Shown piece by piece: positions 1 to 6,024 of a stretch of 6,076 bases of DNA. The DNA comes from Akkermansiaceae bacterium (GTDB lineage: Bacteria; Verrucomicrobiota; Verrucomicrobiia; Verrucomicrobiales; Akkermansiaceae): positions 1-6,076 of the forward strand of contig JACMMB010000094.1 in assembly GCA_014379305.1 (NCBI GenBank), given 5' to 3'. A program made the position numbers and the translations under genes. The stretch's first letter is position 1. Each line of letters opens with the position of its first letter. The notes under the pieces were generated by a model. It saw only the letters and a program-made list of their open reading frames with translations, had not been told where the DNA came from and did no database searches.

Positions 1-182
1 AGGCTCTCTTGGTTTTGCTCGGGGGTGATGTCAGCGGTCTTGATTGCCAGGTTGAATTTAACCGCTGCGACATCCCAGAGGCCGGTCTTCATCGCAGCTT
101 TCGCGGATTTCAAAAGCGAATCGAGTGACTCCCCCATGCTCACGGAACCGAGTAGAAAAACGAAGGTGAGCAGATACTTCAC
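1..182 (-). CDS. Secreted TPR-like protein, N-terminal part (runs off the left edge)
   Basis: Reading the minus strand from a GTG at 182-180 gives about 60 codons that stay open to the window edge. The product begins MKYLLTFVFLLGSVSMGES (GTG read as Met): one basic residue, a hydrophobic core and a small-residue end, which is a good Sec signal peptide. The following part (SLLKSAKAAMKTGLWDVAAV, then a second helix ending TADITPEQNQ) looks like a helix-turn-helix pair of the tetratricopeptide type, with the Trp and alternating small and hydrophobic residues typical of TPR helix A. It is therefore probably an exported scaffold or assembly protein. I prefer GTG because the signal peptide begins exactly there and no ATG, GTG or TTG lies just upstream in frame. 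No Shine-Dalgarno site is seen. The gene is divergent from the lipoprotein gene at 334. The TPR assignment is an inference from a short fragment. Confidence 0.75.
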   Translation of the reverse strand, partial: MKYLLTFVFLLGSVSMGESLDSLLKSAKAAMKTGLWDVAAVKFNLAIKTADITPEQNQES

Positions 183-198
183 TGCGGAAATTGTGGGT

Positions 199-227
199 AT
201 TTTAGATTGTGCATGAAAGTAAGAAGA
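199..227 (-). promoter_or_regulatory. Possible promoter of the minus-strand TPR-like gene
   Basis: On the minus strand the hexamer TAAAAT (204-199) matches the sigma-70 -10 consensus at five of six positions. It lies about 16 bases before the GTG start at 182. The -35 position (about 227-222, TCTTCT) is poor. If real, the transcript would have a leader of only about ten bases. The wider 183-333 gap is markedly AT-rich compared with the genes, as expected for a divergent promoter region. This is a visual match only. Confidence 0.25.
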
Positions 228-294
228 TAAACCGCCAATGGATTTATTAAGAGAACGGCGTCGCTTGGCTGAGATATTTTAGTTCTGGCCAATA

Positions 295-322
295 TTCAAT
301 TTCACTGATAATTACTTATACG
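295..322 (+). promoter_or_regulatory. Possible promoter of the lipoprotein-hisA pair
   Basis: TATACG at 317-322 resembles a -10 element (TATA core) and TTCAAT at 295-300 is a weak -35 with a 16-base spacer. A start site about seven bases downstream of the -10 would put the 5' end only a few bases before the ATG at 334. That fits the lack of any Shine-Dalgarno sequence there, since the bases before the ATG are A/T-rich. It would make the first message nearly leaderless. The match is weak and visual only. Confidence 0.25.
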
Positions 323-333
323 AAACTAAATTT

Positions 334-525
334 ATGGTAATAAAGTTGATTTTTCCCATAGTATTTCTGGGTTTAGTTGGATTTACAACGTCTTGCGCGG
401 TCAATCCGCCATTGGATCCGGAAACGATGAAGCCTTCCTGCAAGTGCATGCCAGGGAATTTCGTCCAAGACTATCCTTCGACTTGCACGATCTGTGGTGG
501 TGAGACGATTGTGGTCACTAAATGA
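334..525 (+). CDS. Small cysteine-rich predicted lipoprotein, function unknown
   Basis: This 63-residue protein is not one I recognise. It starts with a short charged segment (K4) and a hydrophobic core (residues 5-17), then T18-T19-S20-C21, which resembles a lipobox. Position -3 is Thr rather than the usual Leu/Val/Ile, so lipid attachment at C21 is likely but not certain. The mature part is only about 43 residues: a Pro/Asp-rich linker, then C36-x-C38 and C51-x2-C54. Four cysteines in CxC and CxxC pairs could bind a metal or form two disulfides in the envelope. The stop codon TGA (523-525) overlaps the hisA ATG (522-524) as ATGA, so the two genes are probably co-transcribed and translationally coupled. 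The hydrophobic leader, the cysteine pattern and the overlap argue that this is a real gene, despite its size and the absence of a visible ribosome binding site. A role in histidine synthesis is not implied, because the protein should sit outside the cytoplasm. Confidence 0.72.
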   Translation: MVIKLIFPIVFLGLVGFTTSCAVNPPLDPETMKPSCKCMPGNFVQDYPSTCTICGGETIVVTK

Positions 526-1289
526 AATGCCGTTTCCGCCCGTGCATCGATCTCCACGAAGGGAAGGTTAAGCAGATTATTGGCGGCAGCTTGAGGGACG
601 AAGGTCCGGGGCCGAGAGAAAATTTCGTTTCCGAGAAGCCAGCCGCGTGGTTTGCGAAAAAGTTCCGCGAAGACCATTTGCAGGGCGGGCATGTGATCAT
701 GCTCGGAAAAGGAAATGAGGCGGCGGCGAAAGAGGCTTTGGCAGGCTGGCCTGAAGGGCTCCAGGTTGGAGGGGGAATCCGGGCTGAAAACGCCGTGGAA
801 TGGCTGGAGGCGGGTGCGAGCCATGTCATTGTGACTTCGGCGTTGTTCAACAAAAACGGGCATTTTCTGGAAGAAGCGCTTATGAATCTGGTGAAAATCA
901 CCGGTAAACACCGATTGGTGATTGATCTATCCTGCCGCAAAGTCCCCGACGGTTGGCGGGTTTCAATGAACCGCTGGCAGACGATGACGGAGCTGTCTGT
1001 CAGTTATGCGACTTTGGACAGGCTCTTGCCATTTTGCGACGAGTTCCTGATTCACGCTGCGGATGTGGAGGGGTTGTGCGGAGGGGTGGACGAGGAATTG
1101 GTTGGATTTTTAGGTGGCTGGGGGAAATGCCCGGTGACTTACGCAGGTGGTGCGGCAACCATGGCGGATGTGAATATCGTCGCCACAGCGGGTCGCGGTC
1201 TGGTCGATGTGACTGTCGGCAGCGCGTTGGATTTGTTTGGCGGAAAGGGTATATGCTACGCGGAACTGGTTGCCATGAACCGAAGTTGA
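522..1289 (+). CDS. hisA: Phosphoribosylformimino-AICAR ribotide isomerase (HisA), eukaryotic type
   Basis: The enzyme is cytoplasmic and catalyses the fourth step of histidine synthesis, the Amadori isomerisation of ProFAR to PRFAR. The 255 residues fit a single TIM barrel. Asp10 in RPCIDLHEGKVKQIIGG is the expected first catalytic acid and Asp135 in VIDLSCRK the second. Phosphate-binding glycines appear at QVGGGIR (81-87), AGGA (208-211) and GSALD (233-237). The whole pattern, including IDLHxGxVKQIxGG, NFVS (34-37), ASxVIVTSxLF (99-109), MNxWQT (149-154) and FLIHAADVEGLCGG (175-188), matches yeast HIS6 and plant HISN3 rather than E. coli-type HisA, which has a different sequence around the second Asp. 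The ATG at 522 is the only start that keeps the conserved beginning in frame; an ATG at 527 is out of frame. It overlaps the lipoprotein stop by ATGA. No other his gene lies in the window. The isomerase assignment is firm; the eukaryotic-type label rests on remembered family motifs. Confidence 0.93.
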   Translation: MKCRFRPCIDLHEGKVKQIIGGSLRDEGPGPRENFVSEKPAAWFAKKFREDHLQGGHVIMLGKGNEAAAKEALAGWPEGLQVGGGIRAENAVEWLEAGASHVIVTSALFNKNGHFLEEALMNLVKITGKHRLVIDLSCRKVPDGWRVSMNRWQTMTELSVSYATLDRLLPFCDEFLIHAADVEGLCGGVDEELVGFLGGWGKCPVTYAGGAATMADVNIVATAGRGLVDVTVGSALDLFGGKGICYAELVAMNRS

Positions 1290-1319
1290 GTTGCCGATAC
1301 CAAAATTTGCGATGTAGGC

Positions 1320-1347
1320 TTGTCAAGAGGTAGCAGATTCCTAGGGT
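1320..1347 (+). promoter_or_regulatory. Possible promoter upstream of transketolase
   Basis: TTGTCA at 1320-1325 matches the -35 consensus at five of six positions. After a 16-base spacer comes TAGGGT (1342-1347), a poor -10 sharing only T, A and the final T. It lies in the 100-base gap between hisA and tkt. No hairpin terminator is visible after hisA, so read-through from hisA is also possible. Confidence 0.25.
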
Positions 1348-1376
1348 TTCCGCACTTCGCGCACATGAAACGCAGC

Positions 1377-1381
1377 GGAGG
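1377..1381 (+). promoter_or_regulatory. Ribosome binding site of transketolase
   Basis: GGAGG at 1377-1381 sits eight bases before the ATG at 1390, an ideal Shine-Dalgarno arrangement. It fixes the tkt start. It is the only strong such site in front of any gene in this window. Confidence 0.85.
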
Positions 1382-1389
1382 CGAATTTT

Positions 1390-3366
1390 ATGAACACGAC
1401 TGCACTATCTACCGCCGCCAATGAGGCCCGTGGCCTCGCCATGGACGCCGTCCACGCCTGCAATTCCGGCCATCTGGGTCTGCCGCTCGGCTGTGCCGAA
1501 ATCGGTGCCGTGCTTTTCGGTGAATCCCTGAATTTCAATCCGCAAGCGCCCCGCTGGCTCAACCGCGACCGTTTCATCCTCTCCGCGGGCCACGGCTCGA
1601 TGTTTCTTTATAGCTGGCTGCACCTCTCCGGTTACGCGGTCGACAAGGATGCGGTGGCGAACTTCCGCCAGCTTCACTCGATCACTCCGGGACACCCTGA
1701 GTTCCATGAAACCCCGGGGGTCGAGGCAACCACCGGCCCTTTGGGCCAGGGTATCGCAAATGCCGTTGGCTTCGCCCTTTCGGGAAAACGGGCCGCCGCA
1801 TATTACAACACTGCGGAGCACACGCTTTTCAATCACCACGTTGTGGCCCTTCACGGAGATGGCTGCTTGCAGGAAGGCGTCGCCAAAGAGGCAATCGCCT
1901 TTGCCGGCCACAATGGCTTGGACAACCTCATTCTCATTTACGACAGCAACGACGTCACCCTCGACGCGATGGCTGAACTTACGCAAAGCGAAAACGCCGA
2001 GCAATATTTCACTTCCCAAGGCTGGGATGCGGTTGTCATCGACGGAAATGATCTCGCCGCCGTGGAGAAGGCCCTTCAGGTCGCCAAGGCAAACGATGAC
2101 GGCAAGCCGAAGGTGATCATTGCGAGGACGCTCATCGGGAAAGGAATTCCCGAAGTGGCCGGCTCGGCCAAAGCTCACGGTGAAGGCGGTGCGAAATTCA
2201 TTGCCGAGGCCCGCGCCGGTCTCGGTCTCCCGGCAGACGAACTATTCTTTGTTTCCGAGGAAACCAAAACTTACTTCGCGGAGCGCGGCAAAGCCCAAGC
2301 CATCGTCTTCAAGGCATGGCAGGCAACTTATGATGCATGGGCCAAAGCCAATCCGGAACTCGCCGCGGAACTCACCGAAGGCATCGCCCTCACGACTCCA
2401 ACCGACCTGAGCGATCGCATCGGAGCTTTCCCTGCCGATTACAAAGACGCCACCAGATCCGCCGGAAACAAGGTTATCAATGATCTTGCCAAAGCGATTC
2501 CCCAATTCCTGACTGGCAGCGCCGACCTTTTCGGTTCCACCAAAAACTATCTCGCCGGCGAGGGCGATTTCTCACGCCTGAATGCAACCGGACGCAACAT
2601 CTGGTTTGGAATTCGCGAGCATGCGATGGGCGCGATCTGCAACGGCATTGCCTATGATGGAATTTTCCGGGCAAGCGGTGCCACCTTCTGTGTTTTCGCC
2701 GATTACGTTCGCCCGGCAATCCGTCTCGCGGCTCTCTCGAAACTTCCGGTTTCCTTCATTTTCACCCACGATTCCGTAGGCGTCGGGGAAGACGGCCCGA
2801 CTCACCAACCGGTGGAGACCGTCAGCGGTCTGCGGGTGATTCCCGGTCTCGATGTCATTCGCCCCGGAGATGCCGAGGAAACCGCGGGTGCGTTCATCGC
2901 CGCCATGCACCGCAGCGATGGCCCGACGGCCTTGATTCTTACCCGCCAGGCGATTCCTCTAATGAACCATCTTTCCGTTGAAGATCGCCGCAATGGGGTG
3001 ATGCGCGGTGGTTATGTCGCGGTGAAAGAACAAGGCGAACTCACCACGATCCTCATCGGCACTGGTTCCGAACTCCAGCATTGCGTTGAGGCAGCTGCAG
3101 AATTAGGTGCCGGAGTCCGCGTTATTTCAATGCCTTGCCTTGAGCGCTTCGACCGCCAGTCTGCGGAATACAAGGAAAGCGTGCTGCCGAAAGCCTGCAC
3201 CAGACGCCTTGCGATCGAGGCGGGCGTCTCAGCCCTGTGGTGGAAATACGTCGGCACCGAAGGCCAGGTGCTCGGCATCGACCGTTTCGGAATCAGCGCT
3301 CCGGGGAGCGTGGTGATGAAAGAACTCGGCATGACCGCCGGGCATATCGTCGCGGCTCTGACGTGA
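1390..3366 (+). CDS. tkt: Transketolase
   Basis: A thiamine diphosphate enzyme of the cytoplasm that moves two-carbon ketol units between sugar phosphates in the non-oxidative pentose phosphate pathway (or Calvin cycle). At 658 residues it is full length (E. coli TktA is about 663). The N-terminal PP domain has H28 in GHLGLPLG, H68 in SAGHGS, H102 in TPGHPE and GPLGQG (116-121). The ThDP/metal motif runs from G156-D157-G158 to N187 (IYDSND), and H263 follows. The Pyr domain has GSADL (376-380), the cofactor-activating E410 in [10 protein letters not shown], the aromatic FCVFADY segment (433-439) and [17 protein letters not shown] (460-476) with D468 and H472 for substrate binding. The C-terminal domain contains LIGTGSE (555-561) and DRFGISAPG (631-639). 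All expected catalytic residues are present. The start is set by GGAGG eight bases upstream. It lies 100 bases after hisA and is followed by a hairpin, so it may be its own transcript or the end of the hisA one. Confidence 0.97.
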   Translation: MNTTALSTAANEARGLAMDAVHACNSGHLGLPLGCAEIGAVLFGESLNFNPQAPRWLNRDRFILSAGHGSMFLYSWLHLSGYAVDKDAVANFRQLHSITPGHPEFHETPGVEATTGPLGQGIANAVGFALSGKRAAAYYNTAEHTLFNHHVVALHGDGCLQEGVAKEAIAFAGHNGLDNLILIYDSNDVTLDAMAELTQSENAEQYFTSQGWDAVVIDGNDLAAVEKALQVAKANDDGKPKVIIARTLIGKGIPEVAGSAKAHGEGGAKFIAEARAGLGLPADELFFVSEETKTYFAERGKAQAIVFKAWQATYDAWAKANPELAAELTEGIALTTPTDLSDRIGAFPADYKDATRSAGNKVINDLAKAIPQFLTGSADLFGSTKNYLAGEGDFSRLNATGRNIWFGIREHAMGAICNGIAYDGIFRASGATFCVFADYVRPAIRLAALSKLPVSFIFTHDSVGVGEDGPTHQPVETVSGLRVIPGLDVIRPGDAEETAGAFIAAMHRSDGPTALILTRQAIPLMNHLSVEDRRNGVMRGGYVAVKEQGELTTILIGTGSELQHCVEAAAELGAGVRVISMPCLERFDRQSAEYKESVLPKACTRRLAIEAGVSALWWKYVGTEGQVLGIDRFGISAPGSVVMKELGMTAGHIVAALT

Positions 3367-3399
3367 GCCGTCACGGATCCGGGTTTGTTAACTTAATCG

Positions 3400-3434
3400 A
3401 TCCCTCCGGCGATGTTTTTTCTCGCTGGAGGGAT
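3400..3434 (+). terminator. Strong hairpin after tkt, possible terminator
   Basis: ATCCCTCCGGCGA (3400-3412) pairs over all 13 positions with TCGCTGGAGGGAT (3422-3434); the only non-Watson-Crick pair is a G-T at 3408/3426. The loop is nine bases (3413-3421) and holds a run of six T. It begins 34 bases after the tkt stop, which suits a terminator. However, only three T residues follow the stem before GCGC, and the T run sits in the loop, so it is not a textbook intrinsic terminator. It could instead stabilise the tkt 3' end, or act as a leader structure of the next operon. A start codon for the next gene at 3412 would lie inside this hairpin, which argues for the later start at 3478. Confidence 0.5.
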
Positions 3435-3477
3435 TTGCGCATCTACGCTTTCTCTCAAACGAAAGAATCAAAAACCT

Positions 3478-4056
3478 ATGGACCGCAGAGAACTTCTTAA
3501 AATCATGGCCATGACCTTGGGCGGCAGCGTGGCTTTACCCGAGAGTGTGTTCGCAAAAATCGGCGAGCCTTTCGATCCAACGGAGCTGACTTTTTTCACT
3601 CCATTGCAGCGCGAACAGGTTGCCGCCCTCGCCGAAGCGATCATCCCGAAAACGGAGACCCCGGGAGCCATTGAAGCGGGGGTTCCAGGCTGGATCGAGG
3701 TTATTCTAAAGGACTGCTACCTCCCTGAGGATCAGAAAATAATCACCGCAGGCCTCGCGGATCTGGCGAAGCGCTGCCAGGATCGGCATGGGAAATCCAT
3801 CGATAAACTCACTCCCGCCGAGCAGGTGACTTTTCTTACCGAAGCCGATCAGGAAGCGAGGAGCGGTAAGTTGAAAGCCGAACAGGAGGGCCAATTGCAG
3901 CGCGAAACTTTCCTTCAACAGTTCAAGGAGTTGGCCAAGTTCACTTACGTGAATTCCGAGATCGGTGCCACTCAAGCGTTCGAATTCCACATGACCCCCG
4001 GAAAATGGGTGGCCTCGATGCCGCTGGAGCCTGGCCAGAAAGCCTACTCCTACTGA
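3478..4056 (+). CDS. Gluconate 2-dehydrogenase subunit 3-like protein with Tat signal
   Basis: This 192-residue protein is the small partner of a GMC-type flavoprotein dehydrogenase. It begins MDRRELLK, a twin-arginine (Tat) motif at residues 2-8, followed by a hydrophobic stretch (9-20) and a likely cleavage point after A26 (VFA). The segment AIIPKTETPGAIEAGVPGWI (54-73) is characteristic of the gluconate 2-dehydrogenase subunit 3 family. The C-terminal helix region FKELAKFTYVNSEIGATQAF (149-168) also fits the family. An in-frame ATG exists at 3412, but the 22 extra residues would spoil the Tat signal and start inside the hairpin, so I chose 3478. No good ribosome binding site is seen; GAAAGA at 3461-3466 is weak and distant. 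The stop is 24 bases before the GMC gene, so the two form an operon. The role is inferred from the family: chaperoning and export of the flavoprotein, or stabilising it in the periplasm. The substrate is unknown and gluconate itself is not implied. Confidence 0.88.
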   Translation: MDRRELLKIMAMTLGGSVALPESVFAKIGEPFDPTELTFFTPLQREQVAALAEAIIPKTETPGAIEAGVPGWIEVILKDCYLPEDQKIITAGLADLAKRCQDRHGKSIDKLTPAEQVTFLTEADQEARSGKLKAEQEGQLQRETFLQQFKELAKFTYVNSEIGATQAFEFHMTPGKWVASMPLEPGQKAYSY

Positions 4057-4080
4057 TTTTCCCTCCACTGACAAAAATCC

Positions 4081-5790
4081 ATGAATCTCAATCTCAAAGG
4101 AAAAGCGGCACACACCTACGATGCAATCGTCGTCGGCTCGGGAGTCTCCGGTGGCTGGGCTGCCAAGGAACTCTGTGAAAAAGGCCTGAAAACCCTGGTC
4201 CTCGAGCGCGGCCACGAACTCAAGCACATCCTCGATTACAAGACCGCGAACTCACCGCCGTGGATGCTCCAATGGCAGGACCGGCCTTCACTTGGAATGC
4301 TGGAGCGGCAGGATAAGCAGAATCGCACCGGCTACTCCGTCAAGCCCTCATGGGGCTACCTTTTCGTCGATGACAAGGATCATCCCTACATTGAGGAAAA
4401 GCGTTTCGACTGGTTGCGGGGCTATCACACCGGCGGCCGTTCGATCCTCTGGGGCAAGCAGTGCTACCGGCTGAGCCCGATGGATCTGGAGGCAAACGCC
4501 AAGGACGGCATCTCCATCCCATGGCCGATCAAATACGAGGAACTTGCGCCTTGGTATGATTATGTGGAAAGGTTCGCAGGCATCAGCGGGTCGAAGGAGG
4601 GCCTTGCCCATCTGCCGGATGGCGTATTCCAACCACCGATGGATCTGACCCCCGCCGAGCTGGATCTTAAATCCGCTGTCGAAGGGAAATGGAAAGGCCG
4701 GAAGGTCATCCCTGGCCGGGTGGCCCACCTCACCGCCCCTACCCCGGAGCAAATCGCCCTTGGCCGCTCCTCCTGCAATTACCGGAATCTCTGCATGCGC
4801 GGCTGCCCCTTCGGCGCCTACTTCAGCAGCCAGGCGGCGACCCTGAAAGCGGCGGAAAACACCGGCAACCTGACCCTCCGGACCCATGCCATTGTTCATT
4901 CCGTAATCTATGATGAGGAAACCAGCAAAGCCCTTGGCGTCCGTTTGATCGACGAGCTGACCAAGGAAACCACCGAGTATTTCGCAAAGATCATTTTCCT
5001 CAATGCCTCCACGGTCGCTTCCACCGCGATTCTGATGAACTCAAAATCCAAGCGATATCCCAACGGCATGGATGAGAGTGGCTCGCTCGGCGGCTATTTG
5101 ATGGATCATCACCTCGGCGTCGGCGCCAAGGGAATTCTCGAAACCCATGCCGACAAAATCCACTTCGGCCGTCGCCCGAACGGTTTTTATATCCCCCGCT
5201 ACCGGAATTTGAGCGAGAAAACCAACAGGAATTATATCCGGGGCTTCGGCTACCAAGGCAGCGGGATGCGCCAGAACTGGGCGCGTCCGATCGAAGGCTT
5301 CGGTGCCGATTTCAAAAAGGAACTCACCTCCTTCGGCCCGTGGGGGATCGGCATGGGCGGCTTTGGCGAGTGCCTGCCTTACGAAAACAACCGCATCAGC
5401 CTCAGCCCGGACAAGATCGACAACTGGGGCCTGCCCCAGGTCGTCGCCAACGCCGAATTCCAGGAAAACGAGGTCCGCATGCGTGAGGACATGATGAACG
5501 ATGCTGCGGAAATGCTCGAGGCCATGGGCGCGAAAAGCATCACCACCAAGAACAATCCCCCGGCCATCGGTCTCGGCATCCACGAAATGGGCACCGCCCG
5601 CATGGGCAGCTCACCGAAGGAATCCGTCCTCAACAAACACAACCAAGTCTGGGGCGCGAAAAACCTTTTCTGCACCGACGGCGCCGCAATGACCTCCGCC
5701 GGCTGCCAGAACCCTTCCCTCACCTACATGGCCCTCACCGCAAGGGCCGTCGATTTCGCCGTGGCGGAAATGAAAAAGGGGAATATCTGA
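4081..5790 (+). CDS. GMC-family FAD oxidoreductase (large dehydrogenase subunit)
   Basis: A 569-residue flavoprotein that probably oxidises a sugar, sugar acid or other alcohol. The N-terminal Rossmann motif is DAIVVGSGVSGG (14-25) with LERG (41-44) closing the FAD site. HTGGRSILWG (116-125) is the second GMC signature region. CNYRNLCMRGCPFGA (232-246) holds Cys232, Cys238 and Cys242, a pattern common in the branch that works with a subunit 3 partner. The C-terminal GMC domain has H501-E-M-G-T-A-R-M-G, giving the likely catalytic His501, and TDGAAMTSAGCQNPSLTYMA (532-551) with Asn544 as the probable second catalytic residue. There is no signal peptide or membrane segment, while the gene 24 bases upstream encodes a Tat-signal partner. 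Export as a folded complex with that partner is therefore likely. Many relatives pass electrons to a cytochrome c subunit, but none is encoded in the 286 bases that follow. The family is certain; the substrate cannot be told. Confidence 0.93.
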   Translation: MNLNLKGKAAHTYDAIVVGSGVSGGWAAKELCEKGLKTLVLERGHELKHILDYKTANSPPWMLQWQDRPSLGMLERQDKQNRTGYSVKPSWGYLFVDDKDHPYIEEKRFDWLRGYHTGGRSILWGKQCYRLSPMDLEANAKDGISIPWPIKYEELAPWYDYVERFAGISGSKEGLAHLPDGVFQPPMDLTPAELDLKSAVEGKWKGRKVIPGRVAHLTAPTPEQIALGRSSCNYRNLCMRGCPFGAYFSSQAATLKAAENTGNLTLRTHAIVHSVIYDEETSKALGVRLIDELTKETTEYFAKIIFLNASTVASTAILMNSKSKRYPNGMDESGSLGGYLMDHHLGVGAKGILETHADKIHFGRRPNGFYIPRYRNLSEKTNRNYIRGFGYQGSGMRQNWARPIEGFGADFKKELTSFGPWGIGMGGFGECLPYENNRISLSPDKIDNWGLPQVVANAEFQENEVRMREDMMNDAAEMLEAMGAKSITTKNNPPAIGLGIHEMGTARMGSSPKESVLNKHNQVWGAKNLFCTDGAAMTSAGCQNPSLTYMALTARAVDFAVAEMKKGNI

Positions 5791-5828
5791 ATTGATAAGG
5801 GGATGACTATCTCGCTTTCTTACGCTCT

Positions 5829-5996
5829 TGCCAATTGCCTGAAGGCTTGCCGGACATCCGGCGGTGCTCATCCAGATCTCCGGGAGCGTCCCGGGATGTC
5901 CGGCAGAGCATTTCCTCCCTCAGCAATGCGTTCCGGGATGTCCGGCGGGTCTGCAAACAACTGCCGACAGCCTTCCGGCGTGCGTTTTGCATGAGG
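5829..5996. repeat. Degenerate tandem repeat array, ~21-bp unit with 42-bp higher-order period
   Basis: The stretch after the GMC gene is built from diverged copies of a unit close to CCGGGATGTCCGGCAGAGC. The clearest pair is 5886-5904 and 5928-5946, identical at 18 of 19 bases and exactly 42 bases apart. A third element, GCCGGACATCCGGC (5849-5862), ends exactly 42 bases before the first of these. Weaker copies fall at about half that spacing (for example from 5872). CAATTGCCTGAAGGCTTGCC (5832-5851) resembles CAACTGCCGACAGCCTTCC (5958-5976), offset 126 bases or three periods. Several frames on both strands stay open across it, as expected for a GC-rich repeat whose period is a multiple of three, so the open frames are not evidence of a gene. 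It lies between a plus-strand gene and a probable convergent minus-strand gene. Confidence 0.7.
5849..5904. repeat. Inverted repeat inside the array (11-bp perfect arms)
   Basis: GCCGGACATCC (5849-5859) is the exact reverse complement of GGATGTCCGGC (5894-5904), and outside it T5848 can pair with A5905. The 34-base loop contains further short pairings such as GCTC with GAGC. The left arm is also part of a local near-palindrome, GCCGGA-CA-TCCGGC (5849-5862). A hairpin formed here in RNA could end or protect the GMC transcript, or it could be a by-product of near-palindromic repeat units. Confidence 0.6.
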
Positions 5997-6009
5997 GAGA
6001 AGATAACCG

Positions 6010-6023
6010 GAGCGACATCGCTC
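6010..6023. terminator. Small hairpin between convergent genes, weak terminator candidate
   Basis: GAGCGA-CA-TCGCTC is a near-palindrome with six-base arms; in RNA it would form five pairs around an ACAU loop. On the plus strand it is followed by TTTA, so it could end the GMC transcript. On the minus strand it lies directly after the stop codon at 6027-6025 but has no T run. The stem is short, so the call is weak. Confidence 0.25.
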
Positions 6024-6024
6024 T

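Noticed and set aside
25..216. Plus-strand 63-codon frame at the left edge
   Set aside because: It is the opposite strand of the secreted TPR-like gene, whose signal peptide and helical pattern are much more convincing.
1365..1424. Short 19-codon frame starting at the ATG at 1365 and overlapping the tkt start
   Set aside because: It has no ribosome binding site of its own, and its codons cover the tkt Shine-Dalgarno site and start in another frame. The peptide shows no regulatory codon run such as repeated amino acids.
1405..2178. Long minus-strand frame (257 codons) inside tkt
   Set aside because: It lies antisense to a fully conserved transketolase; its openness reflects the G/C-ending codon bias of tkt. 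No recognisable domain.
3412..3477. N-terminal extension of the subunit 3-like protein from the ATG at 3412
   Set aside because: The start would lie in the stem of a strong hairpin, has no ribosome binding site, and would bury the Tat motif that otherwise begins at residue 2.
5807..5992. Minus-strand 61-codon open frame across the array
   Set aside because: The same repeat-driven openness explains it. It is Arg-rich and low in hydrophobic core residues, so it looks like translated repeat DNA.
5803..5994. Plus-strand open frame after the GMC gene (ATG at 5803, 63 codons)
   Set aside because: It runs through the repeat array, where other frames on both strands are open as well. AAGGGG directly abuts the ATG, too close to serve as a ribosome binding site, and the product resembles no family I know.
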